Origin: Caballeronia arationis
GTDB taxonomy: Bacteria > Pseudomonadota > Gammaproteobacteria > Burkholderiales > Burkholderiaceae
NCBI RefSeq assembly: GCF_001544975.2
Contig: NZ_FCOG02000007.1
Coordinates: 103,088-167,087 of the forward strand
Length of the DNA stretch: 64,000 nt
Direction of reading: 5' to 3'
The notes beneath the pieces are model-generated. The model saw only the letters and a program-made list of their open reading frames with translations, was not told where the DNA came from and did no database searches. This document shows positions 1 to 8,820 of the stretch, in pieces. A program made the position numbers and the translations under genes. Every line of letters starts with the position of its first letter. The stretch's first letter is position 1.

Positions 1-809
1 TCCCGCGATGCGGCCACAAAGAGCCGCTTACCGTTCGGCCCGAACGCAATCCCATACGGCCCCGTCTTCGTATCGACGGTCTTCACCGTCTTCAGACTGC
101 GCCCGTCGAGCACGACGAACTTGTTGGCGTTCTCCAGCGTGACGACATACTGCTTGCCATCCGGCGAAGCCTTGATCCCGCGCGGCCGCGACCCCTTCGC
201 AAGCTTCACGGTGCGGACGGGCTTGCCCGTCCCCACGCGATACACCGACACCGTATCGTCGCCCTCGTTGGTCACGAGAATCTCCTTGCCATCCGGCGAA
301 AACTCGACGCCCTCCGTCTCATGCCCGCTCTTCACCGAATGCACGACCTTCAGGCTCTTCAGGTCGACGATGGCAACCTCCGCCGGCGGTGAATTCTCAT
401 CTTCCTTCTCTTCCTGCGGCGGCTGTCCCGGCGGACCGCTCTCGCCCGGCTCGTAAGTCACATACGCGTAGCCCTTGAACACCCGCACGAACTCCGGATT
501 CTGGCCGATCTTCGCGCGGCGCACGATCTGTCCCGTCGACGTATCGATCTCCGAGAGATCGCCCGTCGCCTTGTTCGCGACGTAGAGCCGCGTGCCGTCC
601 GCATTCAGGCTCAGGCCGCGCGGACCGTCCTTGCCGAGCGAGATGGTCTTCGTGAGCGTCATCTGGTCGAGGTCGATCACGCCGACACCCGCCGTCTCGC
701 TCGTCACGTAGGCCACCGGCGCGGCAGCGTGGGCGGCGTTGAAGGCGCTTGCGGCAAGCGTCGTCGCGGAAAGCAGCACGAGGCGCGCCGCCTTGTATCT
801 GTCTTGCAT
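1..809 (-). CDS. YVTN-type beta-propeller protein, 3' end cut by window edge
   Basis: The reading frame begins at an ATG with GGAGAC upstream and runs off the window edge with no stop, giving 269 codons. Residues 1 to about 28 form a signal peptide ending in an Ala-rich stretch. After it come repeated blade motifs (VAYVTSETAGVGVIDLD, RLYVANKATGDLSEID, EILVTNEGDDTVSVYR, QYVVTLENANKFVVLD) typical of YVTN/NHL propellers. A hydrophilic Pro/Glu loop of about 20 residues sits between two blades near residue 120. Such proteins are periplasmic; some belong to PQQ-dependent alcohol oxidation clusters, but no PQQ dehydrogenase is visible here, so the role is unknown. The next gene lies upstream on the same strand 148 bp away. 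Confidence 0.85.
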   Translation of the reverse strand, partial: MQDRYKAARLVLLSATTLAASAFNAAHAAAPVAYVTSETAGVGVIDLDQMTLTKTISLGKDGPRGLSLNADGTRLYVANKATGDLSEIDTSTGQIVRRAKIGQNPEFVRVFKGYAYVTYEPGESGPPGQPPQEEKEDENSPPAEVAIVDLKSLKVVHSVKSGHETEGVEFSPDGKEILVTNEGDDTVSVYRVGTGKPVRTVKLAKGSRPRGIKASPDGKQYVVTLENANKFVVLDGRSLKTVKTVDTKTGPYGIAFGPNGKRLFVAASR

Positions 810-957
810 GTTCGTCTCCGGCGTATTGTTCTTTGCCGCGCACAGGCAATGCCGCCACGATGCGCGAGCCCCGATAGCCAAGTTAGCCCATCAGGCGTTC
901 GCTTGACAATGGCAGATGGCGGGAGATTTTCCCGAATTCGGCTGCGAGCGGCCGGAG

Positions 958-1482
958 TCAGCGTGTCGCGTCGGCGTCGGCGGCAAGCAGATCGACGAGC
1001 GATTTCACGCCGCGTCGCCAGGACTGGTCGGTATTGCCGCGAATGTCGACGGAGCGCTGGAACACCGCCTTGCCCGTCGCGACATCCTCCACGCGCAGGT
1101 TGATGTTGAGGATCAGGTTGCTGATCTTCTGCACCCAGCAGACGCCCACGCGCTCGACGCCAAGCGTGCGCCCCACTTCCAGCTCGCAGCCGTTGCACGC
1201 GTTGAGATCCTGCGATGCCTGCAGGCTCGCGATCAGATTCCCGGCAGGCGCGTTGTCGGCGACATGAAAGAGATCGCGCGAGCGCAACTGGTCGCGCAGT
1301 TCGTTGCTGATCATGCCGAGCCGCGCGTTCTGAATGCGCGTGAGTTCGGCATCGTTGTAGGCGGCGTTGTCGTCGATCAGCGCGCAGTCGACGACCGCAA
1401 TCGATCTGGGCGCGGCCTGCGACGGCGAAGCGAGCATGCAGAGGCACGCGGCAATGGTGCAGGCGATGGTCTGCCGGGTCAT
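958..1482 (-). CDS. Exported DUF3280/DUF2380-like protein
   Basis: A 174-residue protein with a clear signal peptide (about residues 1-24, cleavage after PSQAA). The mature part opens with SIAVVDCALIDD, then an alpha/beta fold with a Cys pair (NACNGCELEVG) and a later Cys (VGVCWVQK). The end, VEDVATGKAVFQRSVDIRGN, resembles small periplasmic proteins annotated DUF2380 or DUF3280; that assignment is from memory of the pattern. In related bacteria these sit beside YVTN propeller genes, as here, where the propeller gene follows on the same strand. An AGGAGA motif precedes the ATG. Function is unknown. Confidence 0.75.
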   Translation of the reverse strand: MTRQTIACTIAACLCMLASPSQAAPRSIAVVDCALIDDNAAYNDAELTRIQNARLGMISNELRDQLRSRDLFHVADNAPAGNLIASLQASQDLNACNGCELEVGRTLGVERVGVCWVQKISNLILNINLRVEDVATGKAVFQRSVDIRGNTDQSWRRGVKSLVDLLAADADATR

Positions 1483-1549
1483 GGGTTCTCCTTTTCCAGA
1501 CGACTGTGCGTGGGATCGAAGTTAAATCAACGCTGGCAGTAATTCAACG

Positions 1550-1566
1550 CGCATGCGTCGCATGCG
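1550..1566. promoter_or_regulatory. Tandem 8-bp palindromes, possible activator site
   Basis: Two copies of the self-complementary octamer CGCATGCG are separated by one T, so the whole 17-mer is nearly symmetric. It lies about 160 bp before the transcription start expected from the sigma-54 promoter at 1693-1708. That is the usual distance for an enhancer-binding-protein site. The role is inferred from position and symmetry only. Confidence 0.3.
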
Positions 1567-1692
1567 GACCAACTGCAGCGCGCCCCTTGTTCGACTGAAG
1601 CCAACACGAGCGGTATCGCACACACATGGCATGAAGGCCGCGAGCCTTATCCCTCTTCGCTTCACGCAGGCGACGACCGTTCTTCGCACGAT

Positions 1693-1708
1693 TGGCACAG
1701 GCCTTGCA
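1693..1708 (+). promoter_or_regulatory. Sigma-54 (-24/-12) promoter
   Basis: TGGCACAGGCCTTGCA matches the RpoN consensus TGGCAC-N5-TTGCA exactly, with the invariant GG and GC separated by 10 bp. The predicted start of transcription is near 1719, leaving a leader of about 40 nt before the ATG at 1761. Transcription would need RpoN and an AAA+ enhancer-binding activator; none is encoded nearby. Confidence 0.8.
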
Positions 1709-1760
1709 AAACACGCAGCGAGCACACGCCGTGCTTGCGTCCGACCTCAAAGAGCCCATC

Positions 1761-1955
1761 ATGGAACGCGCACTCATCATCAAAGACCTTCCCTTTTCCG
1801 ACGAAGAAGCCACCCTGGACCGCGAGCAGATGAAGCGCCTTACCGGCGGCCGGGCCGTTCAGGTGCGAGTCGACAACAACGGTGTCGGCACGGTCGACGA
1901 CTGGGAGATCAACACTGCCATCTTCGAGGGCCGCATCAAGGGATCGTATCTTTGA
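1761..1955 (+). CDS. Small peptide with double-glycine-type leader
   Basis: A 64-residue protein. The first 30 residues look like a bacteriocin/RiPP-style leader: charged, with LDREQMKRLTGG ending in Gly-Gly at 29-30. The remaining 34 residues (starting RAVQVRVDNNG) are polar and hold no Cys, so disulfide or lanthionine cross-links are unlikely. I chose the ATG at 1761, preceded by AAAGAG, because the in-frame TTG at 1692 lies inside the sigma-54 promoter. No peptidase-transporter, maturase or immunity gene is adjacent. Similar short GG-leader proteins of unknown function are known to me in Burkholderiaceae. It could also simply be a small cytoplasmic regulator. Confidence 0.6.
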   Translation: MERALIIKDLPFSDEEATLDREQMKRLTGGRAVQVRVDNNGVGTVDDWEINTAIFEGRIKGSYL

Positions 1956-2000
1956 AGCATGCGCGGCGTGCGGTGACCCTGCACCGAGTCACCGCACCGC

Positions 2001-4229
2001 TCACAACGCCACGCGCAATGCGTCGTCCGCAATCGCGAGCCGCGACGCCATCACCTTCACGACAAACCGGTGCCACTGCTGCGCGGTCAGCGGTTCGTCG
2101 CGCTCCAGCTGCTGCAACGCCGCGAGCGACAGCCGCCACAGCCGCGCGGGCTCGTCGGCGATCACGTCCGCGCTGCGCGGACGCTGCGAATACACCGCCA
2201 TCTCGCCGACGATCGTTCCCGGTCCGAACGAGCGCAGTCGCACCGCGCGCCCGTCCGCGAGCGTCAGTGAGACTCTTACGTGCCCCCGCTCGACGAGGAA
2301 TATCGCATCGCCCGGCTCGCCGTGCCGGAACAGCAGCTCGCCCGCGCCGATCTCGCGCATCTCGAGACACGCCATCAATCGTTCGAGCGCGAGCGGCGTG
2401 AAGTGATGCGCGAGGGTCGCGTGGAAATCGGCCTCGTCGGTGTGATGCTTGCCGGCGTCGGTGTCGAGCTGGCGCTCCTCGATCCATTCGAGCCCCGCAT
2501 CGAGCGTGTCGAACTCGTGGATGCCGAGACTCAGCGTGCCCGTTCGCGCGAGCAGTTGCCGCGAGCGCGCGGGCAACCCCGTCAGGACGAGCAGGACGCC
2601 CCGCGCCTCGCACACCTGCTTGAGCTTCATGAAGCTGACCGACACGGAAGCATCCACGCCGTTCGTCGCACCGAAGTCGAGCACGACGTAGCGCACCGGC
2701 ATCGGTGCGTTGCGGCCGAGCCGCTCGCGCACGCGATGCAGGATCGAGTTGGCGGTGCCGAAGAAGAGAAAGCCTTGCAGGCAGGTCCCGCACACCTGCG
2801 AGCCATGCTCCTTGAGGCGTTCGGCCTGCTCGATGGTGCGCTCGACGTTCGAGGTGCGCGTGCTGCCGTCGAACTCCATGCGCACGCAGCTCACGCGCCC
2901 GTAGAGCAACGCGAACGTCACGCATGCGGCAAGCACGCCCGCGACGACGCCCGCCACTACGCCATAGACAGCGATCACGCCGAGGATCAGCGGCACGAGC
3001 AGATACTCGTTCCAGTCGAGCTTGCCCCACGCGCCGACGAGCCAGTCCATCAGGAGGCGCAGCCCCATGAAAATCTGCAGGCCGACGAGCACGGGGACCG
3101 GAAAGAGCGCGACCAGATCCGGAGACACCGCGAGCACGAGAAGGCACGCGAGCGCGGCGAACACGCCGGCGACGCGGCTCGTCGCGCCGGCGCGCGCGTT
3201 GAGCATCGAGCGGTTGTAAGACTGGTAGCCGACCATGCCGCCCAGCATCCCGCTCGCGATATTCGCGAGTCCGGCCGCGCGCATCTCGCGGTTCAGGTCG
3301 ACGTCCTGGCCCGTCGCGGCGCCGATCGCCGTCGAGTTCATCAGGATCGTGATCGCCGACACCGACGTCACCACGAGCGTCTCCGGCAGATGCGCGCCGA
3401 TCGCGTGCCAGTCGACCTCGCCCTGCGCGAGCGAACGCGGAAGGTGCAGTTCGGGAAGCTGCAGCGCATGCATCGGCACGTGCTGAAGCAACAGGCCCAT
3501 GTCGCGCGCATCGTCGATGCGGATGCCCGCCACGTGCAGCAGCACATAGAAGAGCAGAATGCCGAAGCCGAGCGTCGCCGGCAGCACGGCTGCATGCTTC
3601 CACACGCGATGAAGAATGGTCGCCAGCGCGCCGACGACGAGCGCCGGCACCCACGCGAGCCAGTGCAGGTGAATGAGCAGCGGAACCGCCTGCCAGCTCG
3701 GCGCGTGGCCAGTCAGCACGCGAAACGCGCCCGTAAGCAGCAGATAGCCCGTGCCGGCGAGAAAGCCGCCCATCACGGGATAAGGCAGGAATTGCAGCGA
3801 CCGGCTGCGCTTGGACGACCCGATCGAGAAGAGGATGATGCCCGTCACGATCGAGCACAGCGCGATCGAGATCAGCACGGTTAGCAGGATGGCGGTGGGC
3901 GATCCGCCGTTCGCGCGCACGCTGCTCGCGACCCCCGCCGCCACGCCGACGAGAAACGCAGTGGCATTGCTGTCGGGGCCGCCGATATTCATGCGCATCG
4001 AGCTCGTGAGCGCGATGACGAGCGCCGTCACGACGCAACTGACGAGCGCGGTCGGCACGCCGAGTTCGGCGTAGCGCGCGAGGTCGGCGCTGAAGATCAT
4101 CGTGCCGAGGCTCATCGCGTAGCACAGCATGACGAGCGTCGAGAGCGTGCCGGCCGCGAGGTCGCCGAACAGGCGCGCGATGCGCGCGTCGCTTCGATCG
4201 CTCCCGGAACCTGCGGTGGCTGGCTTCAC
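2001..4229 (-). CDS. SulP anion transporter with STAS and cyclic-nucleotide-binding domains
   Basis: A 742-residue inner-membrane protein. The N-terminal 430 or so residues form the SulP transporter core (10-14 hydrophobic segments; SulP-like MGGFLAGTGYLL and NSTAIGAATGQDVDLNREM). A STAS-like domain follows at about 460-560 (VRYVVLDFGATNGVDAS). A cyclic-nucleotide-binding domain lies at about 590-715, with the phosphate cassette GEMAVYSQRPRSADV including the conserved Arg. The frame extends 93 codons further upstream in Arg-rich shadow sequence. I prefer the GTG at 4229, preceded by GGGAGAG, which begins right before the conserved part. Substrate may be sulfate, bicarbonate or another anion. 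It is divergent from a class III cyclase gene, suggesting ligand control by a locally made cyclic nucleotide. Confidence 0.85.
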   Translation of the reverse strand: MKPATAGSGSDRSDARIARLFGDLAAGTLSTLVMLCYAMSLGTMIFSADLARYAELGVPTALVSCVVTALVIALTSSMRMNIGGPDSNATAFLVGVAAGVASSVRANGGSPTAILLTVLISIALCSIVTGIILFSIGSSKRSRSLQFLPYPVMGGFLAGTGYLLLTGAFRVLTGHAPSWQAVPLLIHLHWLAWVPALVVGALATILHRVWKHAAVLPATLGFGILLFYVLLHVAGIRIDDARDMGLLLQHVPMHALQLPELHLPRSLAQGEVDWHAIGAHLPETLVVTSVSAITILMNSTAIGAATGQDVDLNREMRAAGLANIASGMLGGMVGYQSYNRSMLNARAGATSRVAGVFAALACLLVLAVSPDLVALFPVPVLVGLQIFMGLRLLMDWLVGAWGKLDWNEYLLVPLILGVIAVYGVVAGVVAGVLAACVTFALLYGRVSCVRMEFDGSTRTSNVERTIEQAERLKEHGSQVCGTCLQGFLFFGTANSILHRVRERLGRNAPMPVRYVVLDFGATNGVDASVSVSFMKLKQVCEARGVLLVLTGLPARSRQLLARTGTLSLGIHEFDTLDAGLEWIEERQLDTDAGKHHTDEADFHATLAHHFTPLALERLMACLEMREIGAGELLFRHGEPGDAIFLVERGHVRVSLTLADGRAVRLRSFGPGTIVGEMAVYSQRPRSADVIADEPARLWRLSLAALQQLERDEPLTAQQWHRFVVKVMASRLAIADDALRVAL

Positions 4230-4500
4230 AGCGCTCTCCCGATGCGTGTCGGCGATACGGTGCTGAACGTGCAACGGCGCTTTCGCGCCTGCGGGGATGC
4301 GGGTTTGCGCCGCAGCCGCATGGCGCGCGGTCCGCCGACGAGTATCCGCCGCGCCGCGCCGGCATGTCAATTTTCCGCGTGCGCCCGCGCATATCGTGCC
4401 CGGACGGCGCGACCTACACTGTAGAGGCAACGGGCGGTGAGGCGCATCGCCCCATTCATCTGACGAGACGGCCGGCGACCAAGGCAAAAAGGCACAGGCG

Positions 4501-7500
4501 ATGGACATCGGTCAATGGCTCGATGCCCTCGGGCTCGGGCAATACGAACGTGCGTTCGCCGAGAACGACGTCGATCTCGCCATGCTCGCCCAACTCGACG
4601 ACGCCGACCTGAAGGAGATCGGCGTGGCGTCGCTCGGGCATCGCAAGCGGCTGCTCGCCGCGATTGCCGGGCGCGCCGCCGTCGCCGCGCCGCCTGCTGC
4701 CGCACCGGCGCCCGCAGCAGGCGAGCGCCGTCAGGTCACGATCCTCTTCGCCGACCTGTGCAATTTCACGGCGCTGTCGCGCACGCTCGACGCCGAGGAA
4801 CTGAGCGAGCACGTCGGCCGCTATACGGCGCTCGTCGACGACATCGTGCTCGGTCTCGGCGGCACGATCGACAAGCACATCGGCGATGCCGTGATGGCGC
4901 TCTTCGGCGCCCCGCGCGCGCACGACACCGACGCGCTGCGCGCCGCCCGCGCCGCGCTCGACATCCACGCGGCACTCGCGAATCTCTCGAAGACGGCGGC
5001 GCGGCCGCTCGTCGCGCATGTCGGCATCGCGAGCGGCGAAGTGATCGCGGGCGCGCACGACCGCGCGGGCTTTCACGACTACACCGTGATCGGCGACTCG
5101 GTGAATCTCGCCGCGCGTCTCGTCGATGCCGCCGGCCCCGGCGAGACGCTGATCGCGAGCGAGGTGCATCGCGCGCTCGGCGACGCGGTCCGCGCCGACG
5201 CCTTCGGCGAATTGCGCTTCAAGGGCATCGACGCGCCCGTGCGCGTCTGGCGCCTCACCGGCGTCACCAGCCTGGAGGGCGAGCGCTCGAACGGCAACCG
5301 TAGCCGCTTCGTCGGCCGCCATGCGGAACTGGAACAGTTTCGCGGCATCGCGCGCGCGTGCGTGACTGCCCACGCGGGTCACGCCGTCTGCGTGCGCGGC
5401 GAGGCGGGCATCGGCAAGTCGCGGCTCGTCGAAGAGATCCGGCGCTTCGGCGAACCGCTCGGCTTCGCGGTCCACCACGGGCGCGTGCTCGACTTCGGCA
5501 TGGGACGCGGCCAGGACCCTGTGCGCGCGATCGTAGGCAGTCTGCTCGGGCTCGCGCCGGGCGCGGACCTCGACCAGCGGCGCGAGGCCGCCGCGCGCGT
5601 CGCAGCCGTTGGCACCATCGGCGCCGACCGGCTGATGTTCCTGCACGACCTGCTCGACCTGCCGCAGACAGGCGAATGGCGCACGCTCTACGACGCGATG
5701 GACAACGCCGCGCGCGACCGCGGCAAGCGCGCACTGGTGGCTGCGCTCATCGAAGGCGCCTGCCGTCGCGGGCCGGCGATGATCGTCGTCGAGGACCTTC
5801 ACTGGGCCGATCCGCAGGTGCTCGGGTTCGTCTCGACGATGGCGGCGGCGGTCGCGAACGGGCCGGGGCTCGTCGTGATGACCTCGCGCGTCGAAGGCGA
5901 TCCGCTCGACGCCGCGTGGCGCGCAGGCTGCCGCGGCACGCCATTCGCGACGATCGACCTCGGCCCGCTGCGGCGCGACGAGGCGCTCAGTCTCGCGGAC
6001 GGCTTCATCGATGCGACCCAGCGCGTCGCACTCGCGTGCATCGAGCGGGCGGACGGCAATCCGCTCTTTCTCGAACAACTGCTGCGCAACGCCGAAGAGG
6101 GCCGCGGCGAAGCCGTGCCCGCGTCGATCCAGAGCCTCGTGCTCGCGCGCATGGACCGCTTGCACGCCATCGACCGGCTCGCGTTCCAGGCGGCCGCCGT
6201 GATCGGCCAGCGCTTCGGACTCGGGCTCCTGCGGCAACTGACCGACGCGCCGGACTATACGTGCGACGGGCTCGTCGCGAATGCGCTCGTGCTGCCCGAA
6301 GGCGACGGCTTCCTGTTCGCGCACGCCCTGATTCAGGAAGGCGCGTACTCGACGCTCCTGCGCGCGCGCCGCCGCGAGCTGCACCGGCGGGCGGCGGACT
6401 GGTTCGCCGCAAGCGATCCCGTGCTGCGCGCCCAGCATCTCGACCGCGCCGAGGACGCGGGCGCCCCGCGCGCCTATCTCGAAGCAGCGCTCGCACAGCG
6501 CGCCGCGTGGCTGCCCGATGCCGCGCTGCGCCTGATCGCGCGCGGCATCGAGATCGCGGGCGAGCCCGCCGACCGCCACGCGCTGACCTGCCTGCGGGGC
6601 GAACTGGAGCGCGATCTGGGCGAGATCGCTGCGTCGATCGACACGTACCGGCTGGCGGTGGCCGGCGCGCCCGACGAACCGTGCACCGCGCGCGCGCAAC
6701 TCGGGCTCGCGGAAAGCCTGCGGGTGAGCGAAGGCCTGACCGAGGCGCAGGCGCTGCTCGACGCCGCGCAGCAGATCGCAGAACGTCACGGCATGGTCGC
6801 CGAACTCGCGCGTCTGCATCATCTGCGCGGCAACATCCTGTTTCCTCTCGGCCGGATCGATGGCTGTCGCGAAGAGCATCAGCGCGGACTCGCGCACGCG
6901 CGGCGCTCGGGTTCGCCCGAAGCGGAAGCACGCGCGCTCGGCGGCCTCGCCGACGCGGCCTACGCGCAGGGCCGCATGCGCACCGCCTTCGAGCACTTCA
7001 GCCAGTGCGTCGCGCTGTCCCGCGAGCACGGCCTCGGGCGTATCGAGGTCGCGAACCGGTCGATGGTGGGCTTCAGCCGCATCTACCTGAACGAGGCGCG
7101 GCTCGCCCGCGAGGACGGCGCGGCGGCCGCGCGGGCGGCGGCGCTCGTCGGCCAGCCGCGCGCCGAACTGCTCGGCGAGACGATGGGCGCGTTCGCCGCG
7201 CACGAACTCGGCGATGCCGACGCCACGCGCGAGCATCTCGACCGCGAGATGCGGCTGATCCGTCAGCTCGGCGCGCGTCGCTTCGAGGCACAGAATCTGG
7301 AGATGCGTGCGCGCCTTCTGATCGATGCGAAGGAACCCGTGCGCGCCGCCCGGTTGCTGCGCGAGGCCCTTGCGATCTGCGATGAAGTCGGCACGCAGTT
7401 CAGCGCACCGAAGGCGCTGAGCGCGCTCGCGCGCACGTCCGGCGACCCGCTCGAATGCGCGCGGATGCTGGCGCAAGGCGCCGAATTGCTGCGGCAGGGC

Positions 7501-7794
7501 GCGGTCGGGCACAACCATCTGTGGTTTTATCGCGATGCGATCGAGGCGTTGCTCGCGGCCGGCGATACGGCCGGTGCGTGTCGTCATGCAGAGGCGCTGG
7601 AAGCGTACGCGCGCGAAGAGCCGCTATCGTGGGCGAGCCTCTTCGCGTCACGCGGACGGGCCTTGGCCGCTGCCCGGGAAGGACACGACGACGAAGCCAC
7701 ACAGCAACAGCTCGCGCGCGTGCGCGGCGAGTTGGAGGAAGCGGGCCTGATGGCTTATCTGCCCGCCGTCGACGAGGCGCTCGCGGGGCATTGA
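4501..7794 (+). CDS. SAM - class III adenylate cyclase - AAA/NB-ARC-type ATPase - TPR protein
   Basis: A 1097-residue cytosolic protein. Residues 1-57 are a SAM domain. Residues 75-240 are a class III cyclase: metal Asp85 (ILFADLCNFT) and Asp129 (DKHIGDAVMALF), Lys125 and Thr195 as base-selecting positions favouring ATP, and Asn202/Arg206 (VNLAARL) for the transition state. All catalytic residues are present, so cAMP synthesis is likely. Residues 280-560 form a STAND-like ATPase with Walker A GEAGIGKS (300-307) and Walker B IVVEDLHWAD (428-437). The rest is alpha-helical TPR-like sequence. The family is thought to sense partners through the TPR part; the signal is unknown. The gene is divergent from a SulP transporter with a cyclic-nucleotide-binding domain, 271 bp away. 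Confidence 0.88.
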   Translation: MDIGQWLDALGLGQYERAFAENDVDLAMLAQLDDADLKEIGVASLGHRKRLLAAIAGRAAVAAPPAAAPAPAAGERRQVTILFADLCNFTALSRTLDAEELSEHVGRYTALVDDIVLGLGGTIDKHIGDAVMALFGAPRAHDTDALRAARAALDIHAALANLSKTAARPLVAHVGIASGEVIAGAHDRAGFHDYTVIGDSVNLAARLVDAAGPGETLIASEVHRALGDAVRADAFGELRFKGIDAPVRVWRLTGVTSLEGERSNGNRSRFVGRHAELEQFRGIARACVTAHAGHAVCVRGEAGIGKSRLVEEIRRFGEPLGFAVHHGRVLDFGMGRGQDPVRAIVGSLLGLAPGADLDQRREAAARVAAVGTIGADRLMFLHDLLDLPQTGEWRTLYDAMDNAARDRGKRALVAALIEGACRRGPAMIVVEDLHWADPQVLGFVSTMAAAVANGPGLVVMTSRVEGDPLDAAWRAGCRGTPFATIDLGPLRRDEALSLADGFIDATQRVALACIERADGNPLFLEQLLRNAEEGRGEAVPASIQSLVLARMDRLHAIDRLAFQAAAVIGQRFGLGLLRQLTDAPDYTCDGLVANALVLPEGDGFLFAHALIQEGAYSTLLRARRRELHRRAADWFAASDPVLRAQHLDRAEDAGAPRAYLEAALAQRAAWLPDAALRLIARGIEIAGEPADRHALTCLRGELERDLGEIAASIDTYRLAVAGAPDEPCTARAQLGLAESLRVSEGLTEAQALLDAAQQIAERHGMVAELARLHHLRGNILFPLGRIDGCREEHQRGLAHARRSGSPEAEARALGGLADAAYAQGRMRTAFEHFSQCVALSREHGLGRIEVANRSMVGFSRIYLNEARLAREDGAAAARAAALVGQPRAELLGETMGAFAAHELGDADATREHLDREMRLIRQLGARRFEAQNLEMRARLLIDAKEPVRAARLLREALAICDEVGTQFSAPKALSALARTSGDPLECARMLAQGAELLRQGAVGHNHLWFYRDAIEALLAAGDTAGACRHAEALEAYAREEPLSWASLFASRGRALAAAREGHDDEATQQQLARVRGELEEAGLMAYLPAVDEALAGH

Positions 7795-7848
7795 ACATCG
7801 CAGCGCAGAACCACGACCCGTAGCTACAAAGGACATTCGCGACGAATC

Positions 7849-8334
7849 ATGCCACTCACCGAATACCGCTTCTCGACCGTCTGGTGCATCGACGCGAGCA
7901 TCGAGCGCGTGTGGGACGTCATCCACGACGCCGCGCGCTGGCCCGACTGGTGGAAGAACGTCGAGCGCACCGTCGAACTGAAGAGCGGCGACCACGACGG
8001 CGTCGGCGCGCTGCATCACTATGTGTGGCGCGGCGTGCTGCCGTATCGTGTGGTCTTCGACATGCGCATCACCCGCGTGGAGCCGTTGAGCGCGCTCGAA
8101 GGCGAAGCGAGCGGCACGGTCGAAGGCACCGGCTGCTGGCGATTCAGCGCGCTCGGCGAAGGAACGCAGGTCCGCTACGACTGGCACGTGCGCACCACAC
8201 GCGCCTGGATGAACCTGCTCGCGCCGCTCGCGCGTCCGGTCTTTCGCTGGAACCACGACGCGATCATGCGCGAAGGCGGTCATGCGCTCGCGCGACGCCT
8301 GAATGCGCGGCTGATCCGCATCGAACAGTGGTAG
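7849..8334 (+). CDS. SRPBCC-family (START-like) protein
   Basis: A 161-residue protein of polyketide cyclase/SRPBCC type: start FSTVWCIDASIERVWDVI, then ARWPDWWKNVERTVELK, a strand-rich middle, and GTGCWRFSALGEGTQVRYDWHV. These are hallmarks of the helix-grip fold that binds hydrophobic ligands in a central cavity. There is no signal peptide. AAAGGA lies about 15 nt before the ATG. It starts 54 bp after the cyclase gene and may be co-transcribed with it. The ligand cannot be told from sequence. Confidence 0.8.
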   Translation: MPLTEYRFSTVWCIDASIERVWDVIHDAARWPDWWKNVERTVELKSGDHDGVGALHHYVWRGVLPYRVVFDMRITRVEPLSALEGEASGTVEGTGCWRFSALGEGTQVRYDWHVRTTRAWMNLLAPLARPVFRWNHDAIMREGGHALARRLNARLIRIEQW

Positions 8335-8478
8335 CCGGCTTTCGGCCGCACCGTTCGATGGATTCGAACCGTCAACTGGAGTAACGTTGGACCGGAGCGG
8401 CCCGGCATCTCGCCGCTCGTCCGGAATGCGTTCGACACACACGTTCGCTCCGCAAATTTCGGCAACAAGGAGGCGCTC

Positions 8479-8799
8479 ATGCCCGACGAACCTGCTCAAT
8501 GGCACGTGTTTGAATACGAAGGCTTCGAAATCCATGTGCTGCCGCAGCTGAAAATGGCACCGGAGCACGCGCCGCCGCGCACGATCGAGCGCTACGTGTA
8601 TATCGGCCACGTGTGCCGGCACGGAGCGAATGCGAATGCGCCCGGCGAAGCCGTGCATTTCCACGCCGACGGCAACGACGAGTTCAAGTCCGCCGACGAC
8701 GCCGTCGACGACGCGCGGCACGTGGGCAAGACCATCATCGACGGCACGCATCCGGATCTTTCCGTGTTGCCGCTCGTGTCGCAGCACCATCATCACTGA
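8479..8799 (+). CDS. Conserved hypothetical protein with His-rich C-terminus
   Basis: A 106-residue soluble protein with a strong ribosome site (AAGGAGGCGCTC before ATG). It begins WHVFEYEGFEIHVLPQLK, has a central VYIGHVCRHGANAN segment, and ends SQHHHH. The family is not one I can name. The natural C-terminal His run and further His residues (VHFHADGNDEF) may bind metal, but that is speculation. The next gene (VOC protein) begins 21 bp downstream. Confidence 0.7.
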   Translation: MPDEPAQWHVFEYEGFEIHVLPQLKMAPEHAPPRTIERYVYIGHVCRHGANANAPGEAVHFHADGNDEFKSADDAVDDARHVGKTIIDGTHPDLSVLPLVSQHHHH

Positions 8800-8820
8800 C
8801 GACCCCGACGACCGCCGACG

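Noticed and set aside
4456..7587. 1043-codon open frame on the minus strand
   Set aside because: It is antisense to the cyclase-ATPase-TPR gene, is rich in Arg, Ala and His, and shows no domain. The plus-strand frame has catalytic motifs throughout.
8350..8400. Possible tRNA: GGTTCGAATCC on the minus strand
   Set aside because: The T-arm-like word is present, but the T stem has a mismatch and no acceptor, D or anticodon stems could be built.
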